A DNA stretch of 16,980 nt, from the NCBI GenBank assembly GCA_017936025.1, contig JAGBGL010000045.1, positions 1-16,980 of the forward strand, given 5' to 3'. A program made the position numbers and the translations under genes. The stretch is from Bacillota bacterium. Its GTDB lineage: Bacteria; Bacillota; Clostridia; Peptostreptococcales; Anaerovoracaceae. A model generated the notes under the pieces. The model did not search any database and had not been told where the DNA came from. It worked only from the letters and a program-made list of their open reading frames with translations. Shown here one piece after another: positions 7,489 to 14,827 of this stretch (position 1 is its first letter; the number at the start of each line of letters is the position of its first letter).

Positions 7489-9135
7489 ATGAGATCTGAT
7501 AAATACAAAAACAGAGAAATCAGAACCAGCCTGTCAGATGACAGCTGGGAAGAGACTCAGTTATTGTTTCAGAATAGAGACAGAGAAAAAGACGCGTTAA
7601 GAAGACGCGAAGAATATGAGCAGCGAAGGCAGAGAGATGAGGTTTATCAGGAATATCTTGCAATGAGACAGAATCCTGATGCAAACCGCAGCCCTGAACA
7701 TGATGTCCGCAGCCGTGCAGGACGCAGCGCAGCATATGACGCCCGCAGCCGCGAGGCGGATTTACGCGCGCAGGAAAACAGGCGCAAACGTGAAGCTGCA
7801 CAGATGAACGATCCTAACAGGAACCGTCATGAAGCACGCCACAATTCTGACTTTGAGAGGGACAGACAGGCGGCACGTGCCCGTATGGAGCGTGAGGCAT
7901 ATGCAAATGATGAGTATGCAAAAGAGCGTATCAAGAAAAAAGAACCTATCCTAAACCAGCAGCCTGACAGATACGAAAAGAAAGAACAGCGTCAGAGCAA
8001 AGAAAAGAAAAGCCGTGAGTATGAAGAATACCAGCGTATCCGCCGGGAAGAGGCAAGAGCGCAGGGCAAACACAAGGCGAAAAAACTCAAAGGCAGAGAC
8101 CGTGATGACGGCAGAAGCAGAAAAAAAGGCGGTTTTAAAAAAGTGATTGCGCTGATACTGCTGCTGATCGCAGTTATTGCAGTCGGGGGCTTTCTGCTCA
8201 TGAATTCAATGATGACAAAAGTTGGTGATCTTGAACTGGACAAGTCCGATCTGGGGATCGATCCTGTAGTGGCAGAGCAGATGAGCGGGTACCGCAATAT
8301 AGCACTGCTGGGCGTTGATGCGAGAGATATGAGCGATTATGATAACTGCCGTACAGACGCGATCATCATAATGAGCATCGATAATGAGAATAAGGAAATC
8401 CGCCAGCTTTCGGTATACCGTGATACATATCTGTATATCGACGAGCAGTACGGATATAACAAAATAACAAACGTTCATTCCAATGCGGGGACAGCGGCTA
8501 CTATCAGGACGTTGAATAAGAACATGGATATGAACATTGAGGAAGTCGCACTGATCAACTGGAAAGTAGTAGCAGATACTGTTGACGGTCTCGGCGGGAT
8601 CGAAGTCGACGTCCTGGAATCTGAAATAAGTGAAATGAACAAATACATTCCTGATACAGCGGCTAACATCGGCGGACCTGCTGATCTTATCACAGCACCG
8701 GGAGTGCAGACTCTGAACGGAAATCAGGCAGTTACTTATGCCAGAATCAGAAAAGACTCTGCGCAGGGCGACTACAGACGTAATGAGCGCATGAAGATCG
8801 TGCTCTCTGCGACTATCGACAAGGCAAAACATACGAACCCTATCAAGCTTAATAAGATAGCAAATACAGTGCTTCCGCAGATAAAGACGAACATGACGAA
8901 TACAGATATGATGTCAGTCATGATGAGTCTTGTTACTAAAGACATGACGGGAAGCGCAGGATGGCCGTTCACTGTTACGGGATGGTCTTCAAATGCCTGG
9001 TACGGTGTACCTGACACACTCGAGACTAATGTCGTTCAGCTGCACGAGCAGTATTTCGGGCAGCCGGGCTATACGCCAACAGATACAGTTGACGAAATCA
9101 GCAGAAATATTTCATATAAAACAGGTATTTATTAG
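7489..9135 (+). CDS. LytR-CpsA-Psr family protein with long Arg-rich cytoplasmic domain
   Basis: 548 residues; ribosome site GAGGAG is upstream of the ATG. Residues 1-213 are extremely charged (Arg/Glu/Asp/Gln/Lys-rich, few hydrophobics) and look like a helical or disordered cytoplasmic domain. A single membrane segment lies at about 217-239 (VIALILLLIAVIAVGGFLLM), giving an N-in, C-out topology. The LCP domain runs from about 267 to 445: YRNIALLGVDARD, CRTDAIIIMSI, LSVYRDTYLYI, VTYARIRKDSAQGDYRRNERM. The conserved Asp277, Arg288, Asp290, Arg311 and the 419-431 Arg cluster correspond to the polyprenyl-phosphate and metal pocket of the family. LCP enzymes transfer teichoic acids or polysaccharides from undecaprenyl pyrophosphate to peptidoglycan. 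A C-terminal extension (about 490-548) is shared with the next LCP protein. The N-domain is far longer than the short tail usual in LCP proteins. Confidence 0.93.
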   Translation: MRSDKYKNREIRTSLSDDSWEETQLLFQNRDREKDALRRREEYEQRRQRDEVYQEYLAMRQNPDANRSPEHDVRSRAGRSAAYDARSREADLRAQENRRKREAAQMNDPNRNRHEARHNSDFERDRQAARARMEREAYANDEYAKERIKKKEPILNQQPDRYEKKEQRQSKEKKSREYEEYQRIRREEARAQGKHKAKKLKGRDRDDGRSRKKGGFKKVIALILLLIAVIAVGGFLLMNSMMTKVGDLELDKSDLGIDPVVAEQMSGYRNIALLGVDARDMSDYDNCRTDAIIIMSIDNENKEIRQLSVYRDTYLYIDEQYGYNKITNVHSNAGTAATIRTLNKNMDMNIEEVALINWKVVADTVDGLGGIEVDVLESEISEMNKYIPDTAANIGGPADLITAPGVQTLNGNQAVTYARIRKDSAQGDYRRNERMKIVLSATIDKAKHTNPIKLNKIANTVLPQIKTNMTNTDMMSVMMSLVTKDMTGSAGWPFTVTGWSSNAWYGVPDTLETNVVQLHEQYFGQPGYTPTDTVDEISRNISYKTGIY

Positions 9136-9142
9136 CAGTAAG

Positions 9143-9168
9143 AGCCTGCCCTTCTGGGCGGGCTTTTT
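9143..9168 (+). terminator. Terminator after the first LCP gene
   Basis: AGCCTGCCC (9143-9151) and GGGCGGGCT (9156-9164) form a 9-bp stem with one G-U pair and a 4-nt loop, followed by TTTTT. It separates the two LCP genes into different transcription units. Confidence 0.88.
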
Positions 9169-9214
9169 GTATGCAGGTAAATATATGAAGAATGGTCTAA
9201 AACGGTCCTCAAGG

Positions 9215-9243
9215 TTGATTTTTTCACTGATTACTGGTATAAT
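9215..9243 (+). promoter_or_regulatory. Promoter of the LCP2-ddl-thrS unit
   Basis: TTGATT (9215-9220), a 17-nt spacer and TATAAT (9238-9243). No other convincing promoter is seen before thrS, so it may drive all three genes. Confidence 0.78.
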
Positions 9244-9299
9244 AAGATGCTATTTATGAGATTTTTTAGAAACAGTCAACAAGGGAAGGAGTAATTGCC

Positions 9300-10721
9300 G
9301 TGACCTTAGATAAAAATGATAAACGAATGAAAGAAATCAGCGATATTTTGGATCAGCTGACGGCGGATCTGGATGATCTGAAAAAGCCGATCGATTTCCA
9401 TAATGTTATGGAAGAAGAACCGGCAATCGATGTGACAGAAGCCCTCGGGGACAAAGCTGAAACGGAAAAGTCTGCAGATACTGTAGATCAGCTTCTCGAT
9501 CAGCTGCCTGAAGCAGAAGAGACGGAAGAGCTTCCTGCAGAAGAAACTGCACTGTCTGCTGATGAAACATATGAAGAAAATGCTGAAGAGCTTCCATATG
9601 AAAAAACCAAATGGGATGCGAAGAGAGAAAAGCGTGAAGCAAAGCACAATGCCAAGCTGGAGCGCAAGGCAAAAATAAAGTCCGGTGAAATTAAGAGCAC
9701 CAAAGGGCTGAAGATCGCTGTCGCGGTCGTGCTGGTACTGGTGCTGGCACTGGGCGGAGTGATCGTTGCCGGTATGTCTATTGTAAATACTCAGGTCGAT
9801 AAAGTGACGAAAGTACAGGTAAACCGTGAGGCGCTGGAAATCGATCCGAGAGTTGCAGAGGAACTGAAAGGATACCGTAACATTGTACTTTTAGGTATCG
9901 ATGCCCGTGATATGTCCAGTGACGAAAACACACGAAGCGATGCTATGATCGTTGTGAGTATTGAAAAAGCTACAGGAAACATCAGACTGATATCTCTTTA
10001 CAGAGATACGTATCTGAGCCTTGGCGCTGACTACGGGCTGGACAAGCTGACCCATGCGTATTTCTACGGAGGGGCGACTCAGACCATGAGGGCGATCAAC
10101 AGAAACCTCGACCTGAACTGTGAAGAGGTAGTTGTAGTGAACTGGAAAGCCGTTGCAGATGCGGTAGATGCAATGGGCGGTGTTGAGATCGATGTTCAGG
10201 AATCTGAAATCAGCGAACTGAACAAATATATCATTGATACATACAATACAATTGGCGGATCAGATGAACTGATAACGCAGCCGGGCCTGCAGACGCTGAA
10301 CGGGAACCAGGCGGTAACGTACGGACGTATCAGAAAAGACCATGCGCAGGGAGACCACAGACGTAATGAGCGTATGAAGATCCTGCTGGCAGCTGTGTTT
10401 GACAAGGCGAAGACAATGAGCTTTTCTGAACTGAACGCGCTGACAAGTGAGATCCTGCCGCAGGTAAAAACTAATATGACAAACAGTCAGATGATGGAAC
10501 TGCTGCTGGATATAAATGCATATAACATTACAGACAGTGTCGGCTGGCCGTATAATTCTACGAGCTGGACGCACAACGGAATCTGGTACGGACCTCCGGT
10601 AACTCTGAAGAGCAATGTTGTCCAGCTGCATGAAGATCTGTTTGCTCAGCCGGATTATGTTCCGACAGACACGGTACTTAAGCTCAGTGATCAGATTTCA
10701 AGACTGACCGGAAGATGGTAA
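9300..10721 (+). CDS. LytR-CpsA-Psr family protein with acidic cytoplasmic domain
   Basis: 473 residues from a GTG with AAGGAG 8 nt upstream; the next in-frame ATG (9327) lacks a ribosome site. Residues 1-100 are strongly acidic (EAEETEELPAEET and similar), 101-137 are basic, and one membrane segment lies at about 137-160 (IAVAVVLVLVLALGGVIVAG). The LCP domain covers about 190-370: YRNIVLLGIDARDMSSDENT, RSDAMIVVSI, ISLYRDTYLSL, VTYGRIRKDHAQGDHRRNERM. These carry the same Asp201, Arg212, Asp214 and Arg235 pattern as its neighbour, so it should also attach glycopolymers to peptidoglycan outside the membrane. The LCP and C-terminal regions (shared NVVQLHE and PTDTV) show that the two genes are tandem paralogs, but the cytoplasmic parts are unrelated. 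The adjacent ddl suggests a wall-building unit. Confidence 0.93.
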   Translation: MTLDKNDKRMKEISDILDQLTADLDDLKKPIDFHNVMEEEPAIDVTEALGDKAETEKSADTVDQLLDQLPEAEETEELPAEETALSADETYEENAEELPYEKTKWDAKREKREAKHNAKLERKAKIKSGEIKSTKGLKIAVAVVLVLVLALGGVIVAGMSIVNTQVDKVTKVQVNREALEIDPRVAEELKGYRNIVLLGIDARDMSSDENTRSDAMIVVSIEKATGNIRLISLYRDTYLSLGADYGLDKLTHAYFYGGATQTMRAINRNLDLNCEEVVVVNWKAVADAVDAMGGVEIDVQESEISELNKYIIDTYNTIGGSDELITQPGLQTLNGNQAVTYGRIRKDHAQGDHRRNERMKILLAAVFDKAKTMSFSELNALTSEILPQVKTNMTNSQMMELLLDINAYNITDSVGWPYNSTSWTHNGIWYGPPVTLKSNVVQLHEDLFAQPDYVPTDTVLKLSDQISRLTGRW

Positions 10722-10765
10722 AGTAAATAATCTGCCGCAAGGCGGTAAATATAGAAAGGGATAAT

Positions 10766-11839
10766 ATGAAAAAAACATTACTTGTTATTTTCGGCGGGGC
10801 TTCATCCGAGCATGAAGTATCCTGCAAATCTGCAGCTTCAGTACTGAGAAATCTGAATGCTGACAAATACGAGATATATAAAGTGGGTATCACGAAGGGC
10901 GGCAACTGGTTCCTGACGGAAGCAGGTCCTGATACGATCGAGACGGGAGAATGGGAACAGGATAAGAGCAACTGCAGAGCGGCGCTGTCACCTGATCCTT
11001 CCGTAGGCGGTCTGACGATCCTGCACTATGATGGTACATATGAAACTATCAAAATCGATGTGGCGCATCCTGTGCTCCACGGAAAGCACGGCGAAGACGG
11101 AACTATGCAGGGACTGCTGGAACTGGCGCAGATCCCGTTCGTAGGTCCCGGATGTACGGCTTCCGCAGCTTCCATGGATAAAGGCATCACAAAGCTGATG
11201 ATCCTGAATACGGATGTTGAGCAGGCAGATTTTTATCTGACTGACAGACACACATTTGCTTCCAATCCTGAAGATATCATCAAAGAAATCGAGGAACATT
11301 TCGGCGGCAGATATCCGCTGTTCGTAAAACCTGCGAATGCGGGCTCATCTGTGGGCATCTCCAAGGCGCACGATGTGAAGGAACTGTTTGACGGTATCAG
11401 GCTGGCGGCAGTAGAAGATGCTAAGATCCTGATCGAAGAAACGATCGTGGGACGTGAGATCGAAGTTGCTGTTCTGGGCAACCTGCATCCGAAAGCTTCC
11501 GTAGTCGGCGAGATCCTTGCTGCGAACGAGTTCTACGATTACGAAGCAAAATATATCAATGCGGCTTCCAAGACGAGAATCATCGACGATCTGCCGCAGG
11601 AAAAACTGGATGAGATCAGAGAAGATGCTCTGACTGTATATAAGGCGATGGGCTGCAAGGGCCTGTCCAGAGTCGATTTCTTCCTGACTGAAGACGGAAG
11701 AGTCGTATTCAACGAACTGAACACACTGCCGGGCTTTACGAATATCAGCATGTATCCTAAGCTGTGGGAAGCAACTGACCTGCCTTACAGCGAATTACTG
11801 GATACACTGATTCAGCTGGCTTTAGATGAAATCGAATAA
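10766..11839 (+). CDS. ddl: D-alanine--D-alanine ligase
   Basis: 357 residues; ATG after GAAAGGGATAAT. It joins two D-alanines with ATP to make the peptidoglycan stem terminus, in the cytosol. Family landmarks: GGASSEHEVS with Glu15 at 10-19, HPVLHGKHGEDGTMQG at 101-116, ATP-grasp glycine loop KPANAGSSVG at 188-197, omega-loop FYDYEAKY at 256-263, RVDFF at 302-306 and metal ligands in NELNTLPGFT at 316-325. The Tyr in the FYDYEAKY loop is typical of true D-Ala-D-Ala enzymes and unlike VanA-type D-Lac ligases, so a vancomycin-resistance role is unlikely. Length is usual for the family. It starts 44 bp after the LCP gene with no promoter or terminator between, and ends 19 bp before thrS, so all three are probably co-transcribed. 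Confidence 0.96.
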   Translation: MKKTLLVIFGGASSEHEVSCKSAASVLRNLNADKYEIYKVGITKGGNWFLTEAGPDTIETGEWEQDKSNCRAALSPDPSVGGLTILHYDGTYETIKIDVAHPVLHGKHGEDGTMQGLLELAQIPFVGPGCTASAASMDKGITKLMILNTDVEQADFYLTDRHTFASNPEDIIKEIEEHFGGRYPLFVKPANAGSSVGISKAHDVKELFDGIRLAAVEDAKILIEETIVGREIEVAVLGNLHPKASVVGEILAANEFYDYEAKYINAASKTRIIDDLPQEKLDEIREDALTVYKAMGCKGLSRVDFFLTEDGRVVFNELNTLPGFTNISMYPKLWEATDLPYSELLDTLIQLALDEIE

Positions 11840-11858
11840 ATTACGGAGGATAACTAAA

Positions 11859-13604
11859 ATGGCTAAACCAAAAATTGACTTTACAGACGAACAGGTAAGA
11901 AATAATTACAGACATACAACATCCCATATCTTAGCGCAGGCTGTTAAGAACCTGTGGCCGGAAGCAAAACTGGCTATCGGTCCTGCGATCGAAAACGGAT
12001 TCTACTATGACTTTGACCTGGATTACAAATTCACTGATCAGGACCTGCTGAAGATCCAGAAAGAAATGAAGAAGATCATCCAGGCAAACCACAAACTGGA
12101 AAGATTTGAACTGCCTAGAGAAGAAGCTATCGCTAAGATGCAGGCTCTGGGTGAAGACTATAAAGTTGAGCTGATCGAAGATCTGCCTGAAGATGCGGTT
12201 ATTTCCTTCTATCAGCAGGGCGATTTCGTAGACCTGTGTGCAGGTCCTCACATGGAAAGCACTGGCCAGATCAAGGCAGTTAAACTGCAGTCTGTTGCAG
12301 GTGCTTACTGGAGAGGCGATTCCGACAGAAAGATGCTGCAGAGAATCTACGGTACTTGCTTCCCATCCCAGCAGGAACTGGATGAATACCTGAAAAAGCT
12401 GGAAGAAGCTAAACTGAGAGACCACAGAAAGATCGGTAAGGAAATGGATCTGTTCGACATCTTCGAAGAAGGTCCGGGATTCCCATTCTTCATGCCTAAT
12501 GGTATGATCCTGAGAAACGAACTGGAAAACTTCTGGAAGACTGAACACAGAAAGAGAGGATATGAAGAAATCAAGACTCCTCTGATCATGAACGAACAGC
12601 TGTGGAGAACTTCCGGTCACTGGGATCACTACAAAGACAACATGTACTTCACAAAGATAGATGACGGCGATTTTGCTATCAAACCTATGAACTGCCCTGG
12701 TTCTCTGCTGGCTTACAAGAGAAAGATGTGGTCCTACAGAGACTTCCCTATCAGAATGGGCGAGCTGGGTCAGGTTCACAGACACGAGCTGTCCGGCGCA
12801 CTGCACGGTCTGATGAGAGTAAGAACTTTTACTCAGGACGATGCTCACATCTTCATGCTGCCGGAACAGATTAAAGACGAAGTTATCGGCGTAGTAAAGT
12901 TCATCGACGACGTATATAACATGTTCGGATTCAAGTATCACATCGAACTGTCCACAAGACCTGAAGATTCCATGGGATCTGATGAAGAGTGGGAAGCAGC
13001 AGAAACAGCTCTGAGAGAAGCTATGGAAACTGTAGGCAAACCATTCGTTATCAACGAAGGCGATGGTGCGTTCTACGGTCCTAAACTGGACTTCCACCTG
13101 GAAGACTGTCTGGGAAGAACATGGCAGTGCGGTACTATCCAGCTGGATATGCAGATGCCTCAGAGATTCGACATCTCCTATGTAGGAGCTGACGGAGAAA
13201 AACACAGACCTGTTATGATCCACCGTGTAATCTTCGGTTCCATCGAAAGATTCATCGGTATCCTGACTGAACACTTTGCAGGCAAATTCCCTCTGTGGCT
13301 GGCACCTGTACAGGTGAAACTGCTGACAGTTACAGAAAAATTCGCTGACTATGCACTGGACGTTGCAGCTAAACTGGAAGCAGCAGGTCTCCGTGTTGAA
13401 GCTGACATCCGTAACGAAAAAATTGGTAAGAAGATCAGAGAAGCACGTAACCAGAGAACTCCTTATATCTGTGTTATCGGCGAAAAAGAAGCTGAAGCAG
13501 GCACTCTGACAGTACGTTCCTCCAAAGCAGGCGAACTGGGCGAAATGCAGGCTGAAGAACTGATCGCAAAACTGGTTGAAGAAGTAGCTACAAAAGCAGT
13601 ATAG
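11859..13604 (+). CDS. thrS: Threonyl-tRNA synthetase lacking the TGS domain
   Basis: The 581-residue start (MAKPKID) has GGAGGA 8 nt upstream; an in-frame ATG at 11826 overlaps ddl and has no ribosome site. The enzyme charges tRNA-Thr and hydrolyses Ser-tRNA-Thr. The editing-domain HxxxH (H19, H23) and CxxxH (C127, H131) motifs are intact. The class II core holds the zinc ligands Cys279 (MNCPG), His330 (DDAH) and His455 (MIHR), and motif 2 lies around GQVHRHE. The anticodon-binding domain starts near LWLAPVQVKLLTVT at about 479. Most bacterial ThrRS proteins are about 640 residues and begin with a TGS domain of about 60 residues, which is missing here; the protein starts almost directly at the editing domain. 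No T-box leader is present, as only 19 bp separate it from ddl. Confidence 0.96.
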   Translation: MAKPKIDFTDEQVRNNYRHTTSHILAQAVKNLWPEAKLAIGPAIENGFYYDFDLDYKFTDQDLLKIQKEMKKIIQANHKLERFELPREEAIAKMQALGEDYKVELIEDLPEDAVISFYQQGDFVDLCAGPHMESTGQIKAVKLQSVAGAYWRGDSDRKMLQRIYGTCFPSQQELDEYLKKLEEAKLRDHRKIGKEMDLFDIFEEGPGFPFFMPNGMILRNELENFWKTEHRKRGYEEIKTPLIMNEQLWRTSGHWDHYKDNMYFTKIDDGDFAIKPMNCPGSLLAYKRKMWSYRDFPIRMGELGQVHRHELSGALHGLMRVRTFTQDDAHIFMLPEQIKDEVIGVVKFIDDVYNMFGFKYHIELSTRPEDSMGSDEEWEAAETALREAMETVGKPFVINEGDGAFYGPKLDFHLEDCLGRTWQCGTIQLDMQMPQRFDISYVGADGEKHRPVMIHRVIFGSIERFIGILTEHFAGKFPLWLAPVQVKLLTVTEKFADYALDVAAKLEAAGLRVEADIRNEKIGKKIREARNQRTPYICVIGEKEAEAGTLTVRSSKAGELGEMQAEELIAKLVEEVATKAV

Positions 13605-13613
13605 CATGACCTG

Positions 13614-13640
13614 CGCCGGGCTTTGTGCCCGGCGTTTTCT
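13614..13640 (+). terminator. Terminator after thrS
   Basis: CGCCGGGC (13614-13621) and GCCCGGCG (13627-13634) flank a 5-nt loop and are followed by TTTTCT. The next ribosome site begins only a few bases later, so some read-through into the DUF2007 gene is likely. Confidence 0.85.
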
Positions 13641-13653
13641 ATAGGAGGTAACT

Positions 13654-13938
13654 ATGTTTGATGATTACAGAACAGATAAGGAATGGCGCGACGGCGTATT
13701 CCTCTGCCGCACAGAAAACAGCCTTCAGGCCGACATTCTGGAATCCAAGCTCCGCAGTGAAGGGATCCCGTGCGTGAAAAAATATTTGGGCGGCAGCAAC
13801 ATGATAGAGGTTCTGATGGGACGCAATGATGCCTTCCCGATCGATCTTTATGTGCCAAAGCAGCTGCTGGAAGATGCACAGAACGTTATTGTTCCTGTTG
13901 AGCTGGATGATGATTTTGACCCGGAAGCAGAAGAATAG
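13654..13938 (+). CDS. DUF2007-domain small protein
   Basis: 94 residues; AGGAGG lies 5 nt before the ATG. The core FLCRTENSLQADILESKLRS, then EGIPCVKKY and a hydrophobic strand ending in IDLYVPKQLLEDAQNVI, matches the DUF2007 fold (PF09413-like, named as a putative signal-transducing domain and structurally similar to PII/GlnB-type ferredoxin-like folds). The C-terminal 13 residues are acidic (DDDFDPEAEE). It is soluble, with no signal peptide. No convincing promoter separates it from thrS, so it may depend on leakage through the thrS terminator. Its biological role is unknown; family assignment rests on the pattern of the AE-L-S-GIP motif and length. Confidence 0.75.
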   Translation: MFDDYRTDKEWRDGVFLCRTENSLQADILESKLRSEGIPCVKKYLGGSNMIEVLMGRNDAFPIDLYVPKQLLEDAQNVIVPVELDDDFDPEAEE

Positions 13939-13949
13939 TTTTTGTTAAT

Positions 13950-13979
13950 AAAGGCAGGTCCCGAGGGCCTGCCTTTGTG
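13950..13979 (+). terminator. Terminator after the DUF2007 gene
   Basis: AAAGGCAGG (13950-13958) pairs with CCTGCCTTT (13968-13976), with further C-G pairs inside. The U tract is short (TTT GTGATTT). Confidence 0.75.
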
Positions 13980-13994
13980 ATTTGTAATTTTAAG

Positions 13995-14021
13995 ATGCAC
14001 AGATTTTATGTGCATTTTTTT
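13995..14021 (+). terminator. Second, tandem terminator
   Basis: ATGCACA (13995-14001) and TGTGCAT (14009-14015) flank a 7-nt loop and are followed by TTTTTTT. It lies 20 bp after the previous terminator with no gene between, so it is either a back-up or the end of an unrecognised short transcript. Confidence 0.8.
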
Positions 14022-14068
14022 GTTGAAATATGCTGTAAAAAAATGGCAAAATTAAACTGCAAAAGAGG

Positions 14069-14097
14069 TTGACGTTATGTAAAATACGTAATATATT
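14069..14097 (+). promoter_or_regulatory. hicA-remnant/hicB promoter with embedded palindrome
   Basis: TTGACG (14069-14074), a 17-nt spacer and TATATT (14092-14097). The whole spacer is an inverted repeat, TTATGTA-AAA-TACGTAA (14075-14091), with 6 of 7 positions complementary. That is a good place for an autoregulatory HicB operator, since the HicB protein here ends in a ribbon-helix-helix domain. Confidence 0.65.
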
Positions 14098-14112
14098 ATA
14101 GGGAGAGGAGCA

Positions 14113-14190
14113 ATGAAGGGGAAAGAATTAGTTAAAGATTTGCAGAAAGGAGACTGTTATGTTAAAAGTATATCCTGCGATATTTCATGA
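14113..14190 (+). pseudogene. hicA toxin remnant (25 codons)
   Basis: ATG at 14113 after GGAGAGGAG. The frame begins MKGKELVKDLQKGDCY, which resembles the conserved HicA N-terminus (MKxKELIKxLEKxGWY), but then runs into unrelated residues and stops at 14190, overlapping hicB by 32 bp. A functional HicA is about 60 residues and needs a downstream GSHH-like catalytic His, which is absent. I infer an internal deletion that removed most of the toxin and joined its start to the hicB ribosome site. The remnant may now act only as a leader that couples translation to hicB. The similarity covers about 12-16 residues, so this is suggestive, not proven. Confidence 0.55.
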
Positions 14191-14533
14191 GGAAGACGGC
14201 TTTTGGGTAGAGTTTCCGGATCTCGAAGGCTGTAATACATGTGGTACAACTTTAGAGGAAACGATGGAGTTGGCACAGGAAGCACTCGGCTTATATTTAA
14301 TAAGCTTGATTGAGGATAGAAAAGAGTTGCCCGCAGCATCATCGATCAGAGATGTAGAAACAGATGAGATAGTTTCATATATTTCTGTAGATGTGGATAA
14401 ATACCGCAGAAACAATAAAGCAGTAAAAAAGACGCTGTCTCTTCCTGCCTGGCTGGCAGAAGAAGCTGAAAGGAACAACTTAAGTCTGTCCAAGGTGCTG
14501 CAGGAAGGTCTGAAAGCACAGTTAGGACTGTAG
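14159..14533 (+). CDS. hicB: HicB-type antitoxin (solitary)
   Basis: 124 residues; AAAGGAG lies 6 nt before the ATG. The HicB fold is clear at about 3-55: VYPAIFHEEDGFWVEFPDLE, then GCNTCGTTLEETMELAQEAL. The C-terminal ribbon-helix-helix at about 88-124 (VKKTLSLPAWLAEEAERNNL, SLSKVLQEGLKAQLG) is the DNA-binding half. HicB proteins neutralise the HicA ribonuclease and repress their own promoter. The gene appears complete, but its partner has been reduced to a stub just upstream, so the protein may persist as an orphan antitoxin, as an autoregulator, or as an anti-toxin against other HicA copies. It lies next to a tRNA that carries an integrated element but on the chromosomal side of it. Confidence 0.88.
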   Translation: MLKVYPAIFHEEDGFWVEFPDLEGCNTCGTTLEETMELAQEALGLYLISLIEDRKELPAASSIRDVETDEIVSYISVDVDKYRRNNKAVKKTLSLPAWLAEEAERNNLSLSKVLQEGLKAQLGL

Positions 14534-14593
14534 TTTTTATGAACATGAATTGTTTGTAATCCGTCCTGCGGATGTCGAAAAGTTATAGTGTAC

Positions 14594-14632
14594 TTCAGGA
14601 TCTGTTTTGTGTATAATAAAATGGATCCTGAA
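14594..14632. repeat. Inverted repeat framing the tRNA promoter
   Basis: Nine-bp perfect arms TTCAGGATC (14594-14602) and GATCCTGAA (14624-14632) enclose a TATAAT (14612-14617), the likely -10 of the tRNA gene. The -35 is poor. The arms coincide with the spacer start and the expected transcription start. Confidence 0.55.
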
Positions 14633-14638
14633 AAATAT

Positions 14639-14715
14639 GCCCCCTTAGCTCAGGGGATAGAGCAGCGGTTTCCGGAGCCGCGTTAGCGGAGGTTCGAATC
14701 CTCTAGGGGGTGCCA
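14639..14715 (+). tRNA. tRNA-Arg (anticodon CCG)
   Basis: A complete cloverleaf of 77 nt with encoded CCA (14713-14715). Acceptor stem: GCCCCCT (14639-14645) with AGGGGGT (14705-14711), G1 pairing with U72, discriminator G. The D arm is GCTC/GAGC. The anticodon stem is GCGGT/GCCGC with loop TTCCGGA, giving anticodon CCG, which reads the Arg codon CGG. The T arm is GGAGG/CCTCT with loop TTCGAAT. A tyrosine integrase gene faces the 3' end, so the 3' half is the probable attachment site. Confidence 0.95.
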
Positions 14716-14718
14716 TGA

Positions 14719-14765
14719 AAAACGGCTAAATTCCAACGTTTGTTAGGAGTTTAGCTGTTTTTTAT
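14719..14765. terminator. Bidirectional terminator between tRNA and integrase
   Basis: AAAACGGCTAAA (14719-14730) pairs with TTTAGCTGTTTT (14750-14761), with one G-U pair; a nested AAC/GTT stem fills the loop. T runs are present on the plus strand, and the A-rich left flank gives U on the minus strand. Confidence 0.75.
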
Positions 14766-14827
14766 TTTGTAAAATTTTAGGTAAAAAATACAGAAAAAAG
14801 AGGATATTTAGGCTCAAAAGTGTGCCA

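Noticed and set aside
10722..10765. Possible regulatory hairpin or promoter before ddl
   Set aside because: Only a poor 4-bp CCGC/GCGG pairing and no -35/-10 pair; read as a simple intra-operon gap.
10766..11839. Van-type resistance ligase
   Set aside because: The omega loop has the Tyr-containing FYDYEAKY of ordinary D-Ala-D-Ala ligases and there are no vanH/vanX neighbours.
11931..13607. 558-codon open frame on the minus strand opposite thrS
   Set aside because: It is antisense to a fully conserved synthetase, with a Phe/Cys/Gln-rich unnatural composition and no family likeness.
14555..14575. Hairpin after hicB as terminator
   Set aside because: ATCCG/CGGAT is only 5 bp and is followed by GTCGAAAAG, with no U tract.
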